In this document: in pieces, positions 1 to 6,574 of the stretch | Position numbering within the stretch: the stretch's first letter is position 1 | Layout of the letters: every line of letters starts with the position of its first letter | Assembly (NCBI GenBank): GCA_937876385.1 | Contig: CALFHQ010000652.1 | Location: 1 to 17,874 of the forward strand | DNA from: an uncultured Pseudomonadota bacterium | GTDB taxonomy: Bacteria; Myxococcota_A; UBA9042; CAIXZC01 | Length of the DNA stretch: 17,874 nucleotides | Reading direction: 5' to 3' | Program-made: the position numbers and the translations under genes | The notes under the pieces: model-generated | What the model saw: only the letters and a program-made list of their open reading frames with translations | What the model was told of the DNA's origin: nothing | Databases searched by the model: none

Positions 1-381
1 GGCCAAGACGTTGATTCCACCGTCGGCCAGCACGGTGAAAAAGCCACCGGCGATTCCCACGACGTTTTCCATGACTGAGCCACCAACCGTCACGCGAGCG
101 ATTTCCGAATCGTCCATGAGCCCTTCAGCTCCCAGACGAGTGGCAATGTCACGTGTGATGGCAAGAGCCTTGTCAGCATCCTCATGGCGAATAGTGAAAG
201 TGATCCCCGCCGAGCCGGTGTCCGGAGCGTTCTGGACAATCATGGTGATTGGTATCCGAGCGTCTGCGAGCGCTGAGAAAATCTCCGCTGCCGTGCCTGG
301 AACGTTGGGAACGCCCAACACAGTAAGCATGCGCTCGGTCCGAAGGACACGAATACGCTCAAGTTTGCCGTTCTTCATCAT
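1..381 (-). CDS. Free-standing tandem ACT-domain protein (aspartate-kinase regulatory-like), 3' end outside window
   Basis: The 127 visible residues begin MMKNGKLERIRV and contain one complete ACT-like unit (about residues 19-95, with VPGTAAEIFSALADARIP followed by MIVQN) and the start of a second (from about residue 97). This closely resembles the C-terminal regulatory region of aspartate kinase, where ACT pairs bind lysine or threonine. No kinase domain precedes it: an in-frame TAA lies about 45 bases upstream, and GGAGGT sits 5 bases before the ATG at 381, so this is a genuine start. A second ATG follows immediately at 378 and could be used instead. It probably acts as a small-molecule sensor or as a separate regulatory subunit; the ligand cannot be told. 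The C-terminus lies beyond position 1. Family assignment is confident, function is not. Confidence 0.8.
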   Translation of the reverse strand, partial: MMKNGKLERIRVLRTERMLTVLGVPNVPGTAAEIFSALADARIPITMIVQNAPDTGSAGITFTIRHEDADKALAITRDIATRLGAEGLMDDSEIARVTVGGSVMENVVGIAGGFFTVLADGGINVLA

Positions 382-406
382 CTTGCACCTCCCGGAAAGT
401 CGATAA

Positions 407-436
407 AGGCTACCCTCTATATATTACCGCTGTCAA
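407..436 (-). promoter_or_regulatory. Weak candidate sigma70 promoter for the ACT-domain gene
   Basis: A perfect TTGACA (minus strand, 431-436) is followed after 18 bases by a poor -10 candidate, TAGCCT (407-412). An AT-rich TAATATATAG lies inside the spacer and may be the real -10 with another -35. The position suits the ATG at 381, but the -10 is weak. Confidence 0.25.
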
Positions 437-520
437 CGGCTGTTTGAGCACATCCGACTCGAACAAATTTGAGAACGGGTTCTCACGACCAAGCGGAGCA
501 AGCACCATCGTTCCACGTTT

Positions 521-548
521 GACTGTCGGGAAAGGCGACTGTCGGGAA
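521..548 (+). repeat. Short tandem repeat, 16-bp period, running into the dispersed core motif
   Basis: GACTGTCGGGAA occurs at 521-532 and again at 537-548. The second copy runs directly into the GGAACGGAGGGCCC core that begins at 545. A similar 16-18 bp duplication abuts the core at 5263-5298 and 9399-9441. Confidence 0.7.
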
Positions 549-649
549 CGGAGGGCCCATCCTGTGGCTCCTGAATCGACGTGGCGTATGGCATTCAGTG
601 TGGCGTTCAGGAACGGAGGGCCCATCCTGTGGCTTCTGAATCGACGTGG
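545..649 (+). repeat. Two 40-bp direct repeats (545-584, 610-649) of the GGAACGGAGGGCCC family
   Basis: The two 40-base copies differ at one position and lie 65 bases apart in the divergent spacer between the ACT gene and the Ig-domain lipoprotein. Each begins with GGAACGGAGGGCCC and ends GAATCGACGTGG. A degraded version of the core (GGAACGCAGGGAGC, 669-682) follows. The stretch 683-807 shows nothing I can assign. Short reading frames here simply translate the repeats and have no start signals. Confidence 0.9.
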
Positions 650-807
650 AGGAGCACCCCACGGAGCGGGAACGCAGGGAGCGTTCGGCCTAACCGTATT
701 CCCCTCGTAAGGTCACTTGGATTCCAGTTCTTACAGCCCAAACGGATTGGATGATGCCTCCACCCGAGTTTCTGCCCGCCTTCAAGAACAGGATCGGGGA
801 AAACCGC

Positions 808-836
808 TTTCAATCCGACCCTCCTTTGGGTAGACT
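808..836 (+). promoter_or_regulatory. Possible promoter for the Ig/TULIP-like lipoprotein gene
   Basis: TAGACT (831-836, four of six -10 matches) lies 17 bases after TTTCAA (808-813, three of six -35 matches). The spacing and the distance to the ATG at 881 are right, and the same TAGACT hexamer serves the candidate radical SAM operon promoter. The -35 is weak. Confidence 0.35.
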
Positions 837-880
837 TCCCGTGGCAGTGTGCCTGCTACTACATGAACGAGGGGGATTCG

Positions 881-3800
881 ATGACACAACGTCACGCATG
901 GACAATTGTACTGATGGCTATGGTCTGGACGCTTTCAGCCTGTGGAAGCGGTGCCAGAACAGTGGATCTATCCACAGTAACGGTTGAGACGGTCCTTAGC
1001 GACGATCTTATCGAGGTAGGCGGAAGCTTCTCCGTGGAGTGCATCGTCACAGACAAAGATGGCAATGTAGTGAACACGGACACAGTGTTCGAGGTTGCCC
1101 CGGGCACCGGCGTAACCATCGATGGGGCAACAGTCACCATCGACAAGACAGGCGAATACGCCGTTATCTGCATGCTGCCTGGCGGTGCGAAGGCGGACGA
1201 ATCTCCAGGAGTTGCCCTTGTTACCACCGGCGGAGTCGCTTCAGTTGAGACGACCCTTGATTCAGCGGAAGTCAATGCGGGGCAGGACGTCCACGTGACC
1301 TGCGAAGTGCAGGATATGTCCGGGGAGATACTCGATTGGGATACTGAGTTGATAGTCACTCCGACCGACGGAATCTCCATCGAGGGGCATACACTCAAGA
1401 CGACAAAGGATGGGGAATACTTGGTTGCCTGCAAGGCCGTCGACACGCCTGTCAAGGACACGACTCCAGAGACTCTCACGGTGCTCTTGGGCGACCCTGC
1501 AACAGTTCGAGCGACCATTGAAGAGGAGGAAGTCTCGGCGGGCACCGCTGTTGAGGTTTCGTGCGTTGTGGAAGACGGCGACGGAAACCCGCTTCCCATG
1601 GAGGCCACCGTCGATCCTCAGGACGGTCTGAACATTGACGGTTCAACGGTGACAATTGAAATAGCGGGTGAATACACCGTTACCTGTTCCCCGGTGGAAG
1701 ACTTGGGCGAACTGGAACAAATCCCCGATACTCTGGTGGTTGTCCCGGGCGAACTCGCAGCTCTCGTACTGTCCGCCAAACCCTCCAAGGCAGCCTACAA
1801 ACTGGATGAGAAGGTGGCGATTGAGTCGGAAGTCACTGACGTTTACGGAAACGTTCTGGAAGATGCAGCCATCGTGTTGACGATTCCAGAGGGGATGAAA
1901 GAATCTGGCAGCAAGTATGAGTTTGAGGAAGAAGGAATCTACGCGGTCCAGGGCCATGTGGAAGGACATGAGGATATTTCCGACGAGTTGACTCTGGTCT
2001 GTGATGAAACCGGACCCGAGGTTATTGTCCTGGTGCCCGAGCGAGGTGCAACACTTGACGGCGATGTGATGGTTGACATCGAGGGAACAGCCATCGATCT
2101 CTTCAGTGACGAAGTCGAGTTGGAAATCAACGGAACGAGCGTTCCTGTGAACGAGAACGGCCAGTTCTTCCACGTCATCCAGGCAACCCATGGATTGAAT
2201 ATCCTGGTGTTCGAGGCAACAGACGAGTACGGCCGGCGGACGAAGATAGCGCAGTCGTTCTACTACTCGACCGAGTACGTCGATTTCAACACGGAAAACA
2301 TCAACGACGTGACTCTTCCGCAGTCTTTGTTGATTTATCTGGGGCAGAATTTCCTGGATGATGGCATCCACGATCCAACCCATATCGACGATTTGGCAAC
2401 ATTGGTCGAAATACTTCTGGGGAGTATCGATCTCAATGCAATCCTCGACCCCACCACCCCCATCGCTGAGTTCCCCCTCAACGATATAGTGAACTACACC
2501 TTTGATTTCCAGGGTTTCCAATTCATTCTGAATGGAGCTCTGACCATTCGAATCTACATCGAAAACATTTCCCTTTCCCTGCCAGCGGTGTCCATCAACA
2601 CGCGTGAGGGTGGGATCAATTTGCATCTGGCCTTCAACGAGTCACCAACGTCGCCCGCGGCCAATGTGACCACGTACATCCAGTTGGATTTCGTTTTGAC
2701 AGCCAGCACGAACTTCGGTGGCGAGGAGTTGCTTTCTGCCGGCCTCAACCCCTCGGCTTTCGTTGAATCGAGCGCCAGCCTGGGAGCCTTCTCCCTCGAT
2801 GCCAACCTCGACATCTTCAAGGCCCTCGGCGGCGACCTGGACATCGGAATCGACACCCTCGATATCGACCTGGAAGGAATCGACATCGATCCTCTTCAGG
2901 ACGTGCAAATCGAGTTGGGCCCAGTGGTCTTCAACGGCACCGAGATTGTGCAATTGCCGGCGATTCCACTAGGAAACCTCGTTTCAGGCCTGAACGACAT
3001 CGTCTCTCAGTACATCTTGAACCCAATCCTCAATTTTGCCGAAACTGCGATCCTCGATTTCCTCCTCCCCATCGTGCAAACACAAATCGGAGCCCTCCTC
3101 AACAGTGTTCTGAATCAGGTGGAATTCGAGATTCCCATTCCCATCCCAGCCTTGCCAGGTTCTCAGTCCAATGTTGACATCAATTTCAAGACTCGCCTCG
3201 ATACGGTGGTCTTCACCGAAGACGGTGGCGAGTTGGGATTGGGGACAGGGTTCCTCTCGACCAAGGGAGTCGATCGAGACCCCCTCGGCAGCATTTTGCG
3301 AATGAACTGCCTGTCGACCACTGAACCCGGAATGCCTGAGTTCGATACCAGCGAAAAAATGGAGCTTGCCGCTCTGCTCGACACGGTGAATGAGTTGCTG
3401 TTCTCGCTGTGGTGGGGCAACGGGCTGACCCTGAACATCGACGGGTCGACCCTGGGTGGGTTGGGACTGGACCAGTACGGCGTGTCAGACATGAGCATCT
3501 CGACGGAATTCTACCTTCCCCCCATCCTCAATGACTGCACAGCCAAGGACATGGTTGAAGTCCAAATCGGCGACCTCCTCTTGACTGCAAACTTCAAGAT
3601 GATGGGCGCCCCGGTCATGGCTCAACTGTACTTGTCCGCTGCATTGGACGCTTCCATCACTGGCAACGGAAATGAGATTGGGTTGAACATTTTGGGGTTC
3701 ACGGACATCGAGACCCAGATTATTCAGGTCCAGGGGAGTCTCCTCGGCTTTGACATTGAAGACTTGATCGAGGGCGTGGTAATCCCGATGCTTGTTGAGC

Positions 3801-3955
3801 AGGTGAGCAACCTCGCCCTGGGTTCTTTCCCAATTCCGGAGTTCGACTTGTCTGGGCTGGTTCCAGGCATCCCGCCGGGAACTACTCTGGGCCTCACCGA
3901 TCTTGAGATTGGTATGGACAGTGGCTATCTGATGATTGGCGGTGCACTGCAGTAA
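881..3955 (+). CDS. Large lipoprotein: about five Ig-like domains plus C-terminal TULIP/BPI-like lipid-binding region
   Basis: The 1024-residue product starts at 881, where GAGGGGG lies 5 bases upstream; an ATG at 863 would add six residues before the signal peptide and is less likely. A lipoprotein signal ends in LSAC (lipidated Cys21). Residues 32-374 form four bacterial Ig-like repeats. The first three keep paired cysteines (54/97, 141/184, 228/269) placed like the core Ig disulfide; the fourth has lost both. A fifth beta domain (378-466) follows DETGPEV. Residues 467-1024 alternate amphipathic strands with long helices (700-745, 824-846 with LLFSLWWGNGLTLNI, 955-980) and end in a strand GYLMIGGAL, the order expected of a TULIP (BPI/PLUNC) tandem-barrel protein. 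Lipid binding is inferred from this pattern only. It is monocistronic and converges on the next gene 26 bases away. Confidence 0.85.
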   Translation: MTQRHAWTIVLMAMVWTLSACGSGARTVDLSTVTVETVLSDDLIEVGGSFSVECIVTDKDGNVVNTDTVFEVAPGTGVTIDGATVTIDKTGEYAVICMLPGGAKADESPGVALVTTGGVASVETTLDSAEVNAGQDVHVTCEVQDMSGEILDWDTELIVTPTDGISIEGHTLKTTKDGEYLVACKAVDTPVKDTTPETLTVLLGDPATVRATIEEEEVSAGTAVEVSCVVEDGDGNPLPMEATVDPQDGLNIDGSTVTIEIAGEYTVTCSPVEDLGELEQIPDTLVVVPGELAALVLSAKPSKAAYKLDEKVAIESEVTDVYGNVLEDAAIVLTIPEGMKESGSKYEFEEEGIYAVQGHVEGHEDISDELTLVCDETGPEVIVLVPERGATLDGDVMVDIEGTAIDLFSDEVELEINGTSVPVNENGQFFHVIQATHGLNILVFEATDEYGRRTKIAQSFYYSTEYVDFNTENINDVTLPQSLLIYLGQNFLDDGIHDPTHIDDLATLVEILLGSIDLNAILDPTTPIAEFPLNDIVNYTFDFQGFQFILNGALTIRIYIENISLSLPAVSINTREGGINLHLAFNESPTSPAANVTTYIQLDFVLTASTNFGGEELLSAGLNPSAFVESSASLGAFSLDANLDIFKALGGDLDIGIDTLDIDLEGIDIDPLQDVQIELGPVVFNGTEIVQLPAIPLGNLVSGLNDIVSQYILNPILNFAETAILDFLLPIVQTQIGALLNSVLNQVEFEIPIPIPALPGSQSNVDINFKTRLDTVVFTEDGGELGLGTGFLSTKGVDRDPLGSILRMNCLSTTEPGMPEFDTSEKMELAALLDTVNELLFSLWWGNGLTLNIDGSTLGGLGLDQYGVSDMSISTEFYLPPILNDCTAKDMVEVQIGDLLLTANFKMMGAPVMAQLYLSAALDASITGNGNEIGLNILGFTDIETQIIQVQGSLLGFDIEDLIEGVVIPMLVEQVSNLALGSFPIPEFDLSGLVPGIPPGTTLGLTDLEIGMDSGYLMIGGALQ

Positions 3956-3981
3956 CTTATCACCGAAGGAATGATTCTGCT

Positions 3982-5055
3982 CTACTTCTTCTCTTCGTCC
4001 CCTTTCCCCTGCTTCTCCGAGCTGCCCTTAGCCCCCGACAGGAAGAACTGCTCGTCCAAGCGTTTGTAGGCTTCCTCCATCCCGGATTCTGCTCGGTCGA
4101 TGGAGGTCCTCAGCACTTGCGGAAGGTTGCCTTCAGTGGCCCTGAGGGCTTTCAGGTTCTCGCCATAGTAGTGTCGAACAGCATCCATCCCGCTCAAGGT
4201 GACGGTCTGGTCCCCCGACTCATAGGTAACCGTGCACGCTTGTCGGAGATGTTGTGCGCCCTGCTGTCTACGCACATCGGGAATTTCAGTCAGGGTGTTG
4301 GCGCAAAACTCCTGCGCACTGGACGGATCTGTGGCGACGCAGATCATCGCTAGAAACTGAGCGGCCGGCCGCTCGCAAACACGCCCCAAAACAGTCAGAG
4401 CAACATTGTGCCAGTTGTTGGGCAAGCCCCCTCCTCGCTCCACTGTCTCAAACTGAAGATCTCTTAGGGCCATAAGGTCGTCCAGATAGGCCATCGACTT
4501 CACCTTCCGCACTTCAGCGCTACCCAGAAAGTACTTGGCTTTGTTGCGATAGTGAATGCCTTGAAGTCCCGCCACGAACGCCGACAAGCGTTCCGCCTCC
4601 GACTTCAGGTCCGAGTAGTCTTTCCCTTCACGAGCGACCACTCTAAACTCCTCGAGGACGTCCTGAGCCAGAAGTTGGAAGCTCTTGATGTCATCCAGTC
4701 CACCCTCCAGATCCCAGTTGCTGATTTCCTTCAACAACTCAAGCAGCTTGTCTTCTTTGGAAACGATGGCTGCAACCAACAACTGGAGATGCGCCTTCCC
4801 TCGCCAAAGGAGGGCTTCGTAACCGACCCTCCTCTCCCTGCCATCCTTCTTGGTGCGAGCGTTCTCTATGGCAGCGTCAAGGAGGGAGAGGGCCTTCCGG
4901 TACTCCTCACCAAAATTGTGGCCTTTCAGCAACTCGACCGCTTCGTCTATCCCCTCCGCACCCGACGTTGGCACAGAGTTCTTGCATCCACCGGCCAACA
5001 AGACGGTGACCGCTGCCACGACAAGTAGACTCCCCAACCGATTCGTCATTCGCAT
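3982..5055 (-). CDS. Predicted helical lipoprotein of unknown function, TPR-like N-terminal half
   Basis: The 357-residue product begins MRMTNRLGSLL at 5055, five bases after GGGGAG. The signal sequence ends LAGGC, giving a lipidated Cys24. A frame open much further upstream (to 5397) is rejected because it runs through repeats, lacks a ribosome site and would bury the lipobox. Residues 40-240 are strongly helical, with alternating small and large hydrophobics as in TPR-type hairpins (EYRKALSLLDAAIENA; YEALLWRGKAHLQLLVAAI). A middle region (about 225-285) holds several Cys, and the tail is a Lys/Glu/Gly-rich, probably disordered stretch. I do not recognise the family. Location on the periplasmic face of a membrane is inferred. 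It diverges from pal and converges with the Ig/TULIP-like gene. Confidence 0.75.
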   Translation of the reverse strand: MRMTNRLGSLLVVAAVTVLLAGGCKNSVPTSGAEGIDEAVELLKGHNFGEEYRKALSLLDAAIENARTKKDGRERRVGYEALLWRGKAHLQLLVAAIVSKEDKLLELLKEISNWDLEGGLDDIKSFQLLAQDVLEEFRVVAREGKDYSDLKSEAERLSAFVAGLQGIHYRNKAKYFLGSAEVRKVKSMAYLDDLMALRDLQFETVERGGGLPNNWHNVALTVLGRVCERPAAQFLAMICVATDPSSAQEFCANTLTEIPDVRRQQGAQHLRQACTVTYESGDQTVTLSGMDAVRHYYGENLKALRATEGNLPQVLRTSIDRAESGMEEAYKRLDEQFFLSGAKGSSEKQGKGDEEKK

Positions 5056-5062
5056 ATCAACT

Positions 5063-5078
5063 CCCCGGTTCAACGGGG
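5063..5078 (-). promoter_or_regulatory. Small hairpin covering the ribosome-binding site of the 3982-5055 gene
   Basis: On the minus strand CCCCG, a six-base loop TTGAAC, and CGGGG form a perfect 5-bp stem. The right arm overlaps the GGGGAG ribosome site (5061-5066). Such a stem could lower translation, but it is short and may be chance. Confidence 0.3.
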
Positions 5079-5195
5079 CGCACCTGACAGCACCCCCAAA
5101 GACAACTTCGCACTCAGCCAAAATACCGCCAAACAACAGGTAGCAGAGCACGGCTATTCCCACAAGTCCTTTCAAAGTTCCAGGCACGGTCCACG

Positions 5196-5240
5196 GTGAC
5201 CGACTTGTTGGCCCAAGAGTGACCGACTTGTTGGCCCAAG
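5196..5240 (+). repeat. Perfect 22-bp direct repeat, 23-bp period
   Basis: The same 22 bases, beginning GTGACCGACTTG and ending TTGGCCCAAG, occur at 5196-5217 and 5219-5240 with one base between them. Each copy carries the small inverted pair CTTG-TTGGCC-CAAG, so a paired operator upstream of the minus-strand lipoprotein gene is possible; slippage-born microrepeat is equally plausible. Confidence 0.85.
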
Positions 5241-5262
5241 TAAGACCACAGGATTTGTGGAG

Positions 5263-5298
5263 ACTTCCGGAACTGGAAACTTCCGGAACGGAGCGTCC
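5263..5298 (+). repeat. ACTTCCGGAAC direct repeat (16-bp period) leading into a core-motif copy
   Basis: ACTTCCGGAAC lies at 5263-5273 and 5279-5289. Each contains the palindrome TTCCGGAA (5265-5272, 5281-5288). The second runs into GGAACGGAGCGTCC (5285-5298), a variant of the dispersed core with two changes. Confidence 0.7.
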
Positions 5299-5424
5299 TC
5301 TGACCGCCTCCAAGGGCACAAGATTTGGCGATTCCATCGTTGGCTGGCGACTCACAGGCTGCAGTTTCCAAGAGACTCTTCGCAGCCCGAGAGGCAACCA
5401 ACCCGATCAAGATCTTCCAACGAA

Positions 5425-5466
5425 ATCACGAGGCCCTCCGTACGCATCACGAGGCCCTCCGTTCGC
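5425..5466 (-). repeat. 21-bp tandem repeat, two units, carrying the dispersed core
   Basis: Units at 5425-5445 and 5446-5466 differ at one base (ATCACGAGGCCCTCCGT then ACGC or TCGC). Read on the minus strand each contains CGNACGGAGGGCC, the same core found at 545, 610, 9335-9413 and 12801. Confidence 0.85.
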
Positions 5467-5625
5467 AAAGCCCTCGTCGAACGGGTCAGCGATATTCTCC
5501 GCCCATACACGTCGTACTTGTTGGTACAAAACCGGACCAACCCAACACGGATAGACACCTACATTCTTCCAATATTTCCGAACGTTCCGTCTCACACGCA
5601 CCAATGTGTTCAGGAAAAATAACGG

Positions 5626-5654
5626 TTGACATCCATAGGCGACTCAAATATCGT
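5626..5654 (+). promoter_or_regulatory. Sigma70-type promoter for pal
   Basis: A perfect TTGACA (5626-5631) is followed by a 17-base spacer and TATCGT (5649-5654, four of six). Transcription would start near 5661, giving a leader of about 70 bases to the pal ATG at 5730. Confidence 0.55.
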
Positions 5655-5729
5655 TGTCGCACTAGCTGAAATTTGCTATGTAGCAGGGCCTTGAGGCTCT
5701 AGCTCACTGAATAGGCCAAGGAGGAAAGG

Positions 5730-6503
5730 ATGCATAAGTCGATGTTGAGAAGCGGACTGGTTGCGCTGGTGCTCAGTTTGGGTCTTTTGGCCGTTGGTTG
5801 CGGTCCCAAATACCCCAACTGTGACAATGATGAGAACTGCAAAGAGAAGGGTGAATTCTGCGTCGACAACCTTTGTCGCGAATGCGGAACGAACGACCAG
5901 TGCGTAGAAAAGACGGGCAACAAGTGCATGGTCTGCGGGACCAACTACACTTGTGAAAAAGAGCCAGGCTGTTGCAACAGCGACCTCGATTGCCCGGGTG
6001 GTAAGTGCTGGAAAAACGCAGGCGCTGAAACCGGCCGCTGCGGTGGGGAGTGTCGCTCCGATCAGGACTGCGACGAAGGTGAAGAGTGCGTTGGAGAGCG
6101 CTGCGTAAAGAAGACTGTTGGCTGCAGCCCGGCTTGCGGTCCTGGCAAAGTTTGCCGAAACAACTCCTGCGAGTGGGCATGCGAGTTTGAGACCGTGTAC
6201 TTCGATTACAACGAGTCCGCTCTCACATCAGACAGTCGTGCGAAGCTTGAGCGGAATGCGGAATGCGCCAAAACAATCGGCACTGCTGTGAAGATTGCAG
6301 GCCACTGCGACGAGCGCGGCACAGAAGAATACAACTTGGCCCTCGGGGAGCGTAGAGCTCGCGCCGCCAAGACCTTCATGTCGGATCGAGGCGCTGGCAA
6401 CAACTTGAGCACAATCTCCTACGGCGAAGAGAAGCCCGTTTGTGGCGGATCTACCGAGTCCTGTTGGAGCCAGAACCGTCGAGCCGAATTCACCGTCGAA
6501 TAG
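5730..6503 (+). CDS. pal: Pal/OmpA-family peptidoglycan-binding lipoprotein with a Cys-rich N-terminal region
   Basis: The 257-residue product starts 5 bases after AAGGAGG. Its signal peptide ends LAVGC (lipidated Cys24), anchoring it in the outer membrane. Residues 152-257 are an OmpA-like domain: VYFDYNESAL, then GHCDERGTEEYNLALGERRA (191-210), which contains the Asp194 and Arg209 that bind diaminopimelate in Pal. Between lipid anchor and domain lies about 127 residues with 23 cysteines, partly in repeats of the form CxxDxxC..G..C....C (31-49, 82-93, 108-125). Four more Cys (179, 193, 238, 245) lie inside the OmpA domain. Ordinary Pal has a short linker here. The next gene is cpoB-like, the usual Tol-Pal partner, but tolQRAB are not in the window. 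A strong terminator follows. Pal role is well supported; what the Cys region does is unknown. Confidence 0.9.
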   Translation: MHKSMLRSGLVALVLSLGLLAVGCGPKYPNCDNDENCKEKGEFCVDNLCRECGTNDQCVEKTGNKCMVCGTNYTCEKEPGCCNSDLDCPGGKCWKNAGAETGRCGGECRSDQDCDEGEECVGERCVKKTVGCSPACGPGKVCRNNSCEWACEFETVYFDYNESALTSDSRAKLERNAECAKTIGTAVKIAGHCDERGTEEYNLALGERRARAAKTFMSDRGAGNNLSTISYGEEKPVCGGSTESCWSQNRRAEFTVE

Positions 6504-6530
6504 TCGCTTGACTCGTTCCTTGTAAATCTC

Positions 6531-6560
6531 GGGGGCGCATTTCTGTTGCGCCCCCTTTTT
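6531..6560 (+). terminator. Intrinsic terminator after pal
   Basis: GGGGGCGCA (6531-6539), a seven-base loop, TGCGCCCCC (6547-6555) and five T form a perfect 9-bp GC-rich stem with a U tract, 28 bases past the pal stop. It ends only 14 bases before the ATG of the next gene. Confidence 0.9.
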
Positions 6561-6574
6561 CGTTACGGCACATC

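Larger units (their letters stand above)
5056..5729. other. 674-bp divergent intergenic region with several short tandem repeats
   Basis: This spacer separates the minus-strand lipoprotein gene from pal. It holds, left to right, a small hairpin over the ribosome site of the minus gene, a 22-bp direct repeat, a TTCCGGAA repeat, a 21-bp tandem repeat carrying the dispersed core, and the pal promoter. I see nothing in 5079-5195, 5299-5424 or 5467-5625. Several overlapping reading frames of 65-121 codons cross it on both strands, but they lack ribosome sites and owe their openness to the repeats. Confidence 0.7.

Noticed and set aside
11..406. Plus-strand reading frame of 131 codons
   Set aside because: It is antisense to the ACT-domain gene, whose protein has clear family motifs and a ribosome site. 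The plus frame has neither.
1643..2626. Minus-strand reading frame of 327 codons
   Set aside because: It lies wholly antisense to the Ig-domain lipoprotein, shows no recognisable domain and has no start signal.
5056..5397. N-terminal extension of the minus-strand lipoprotein to 471 residues
   Set aside because: It passes through the 22-bp repeats, lacks a ribosome site and would place the lipobox in the interior.
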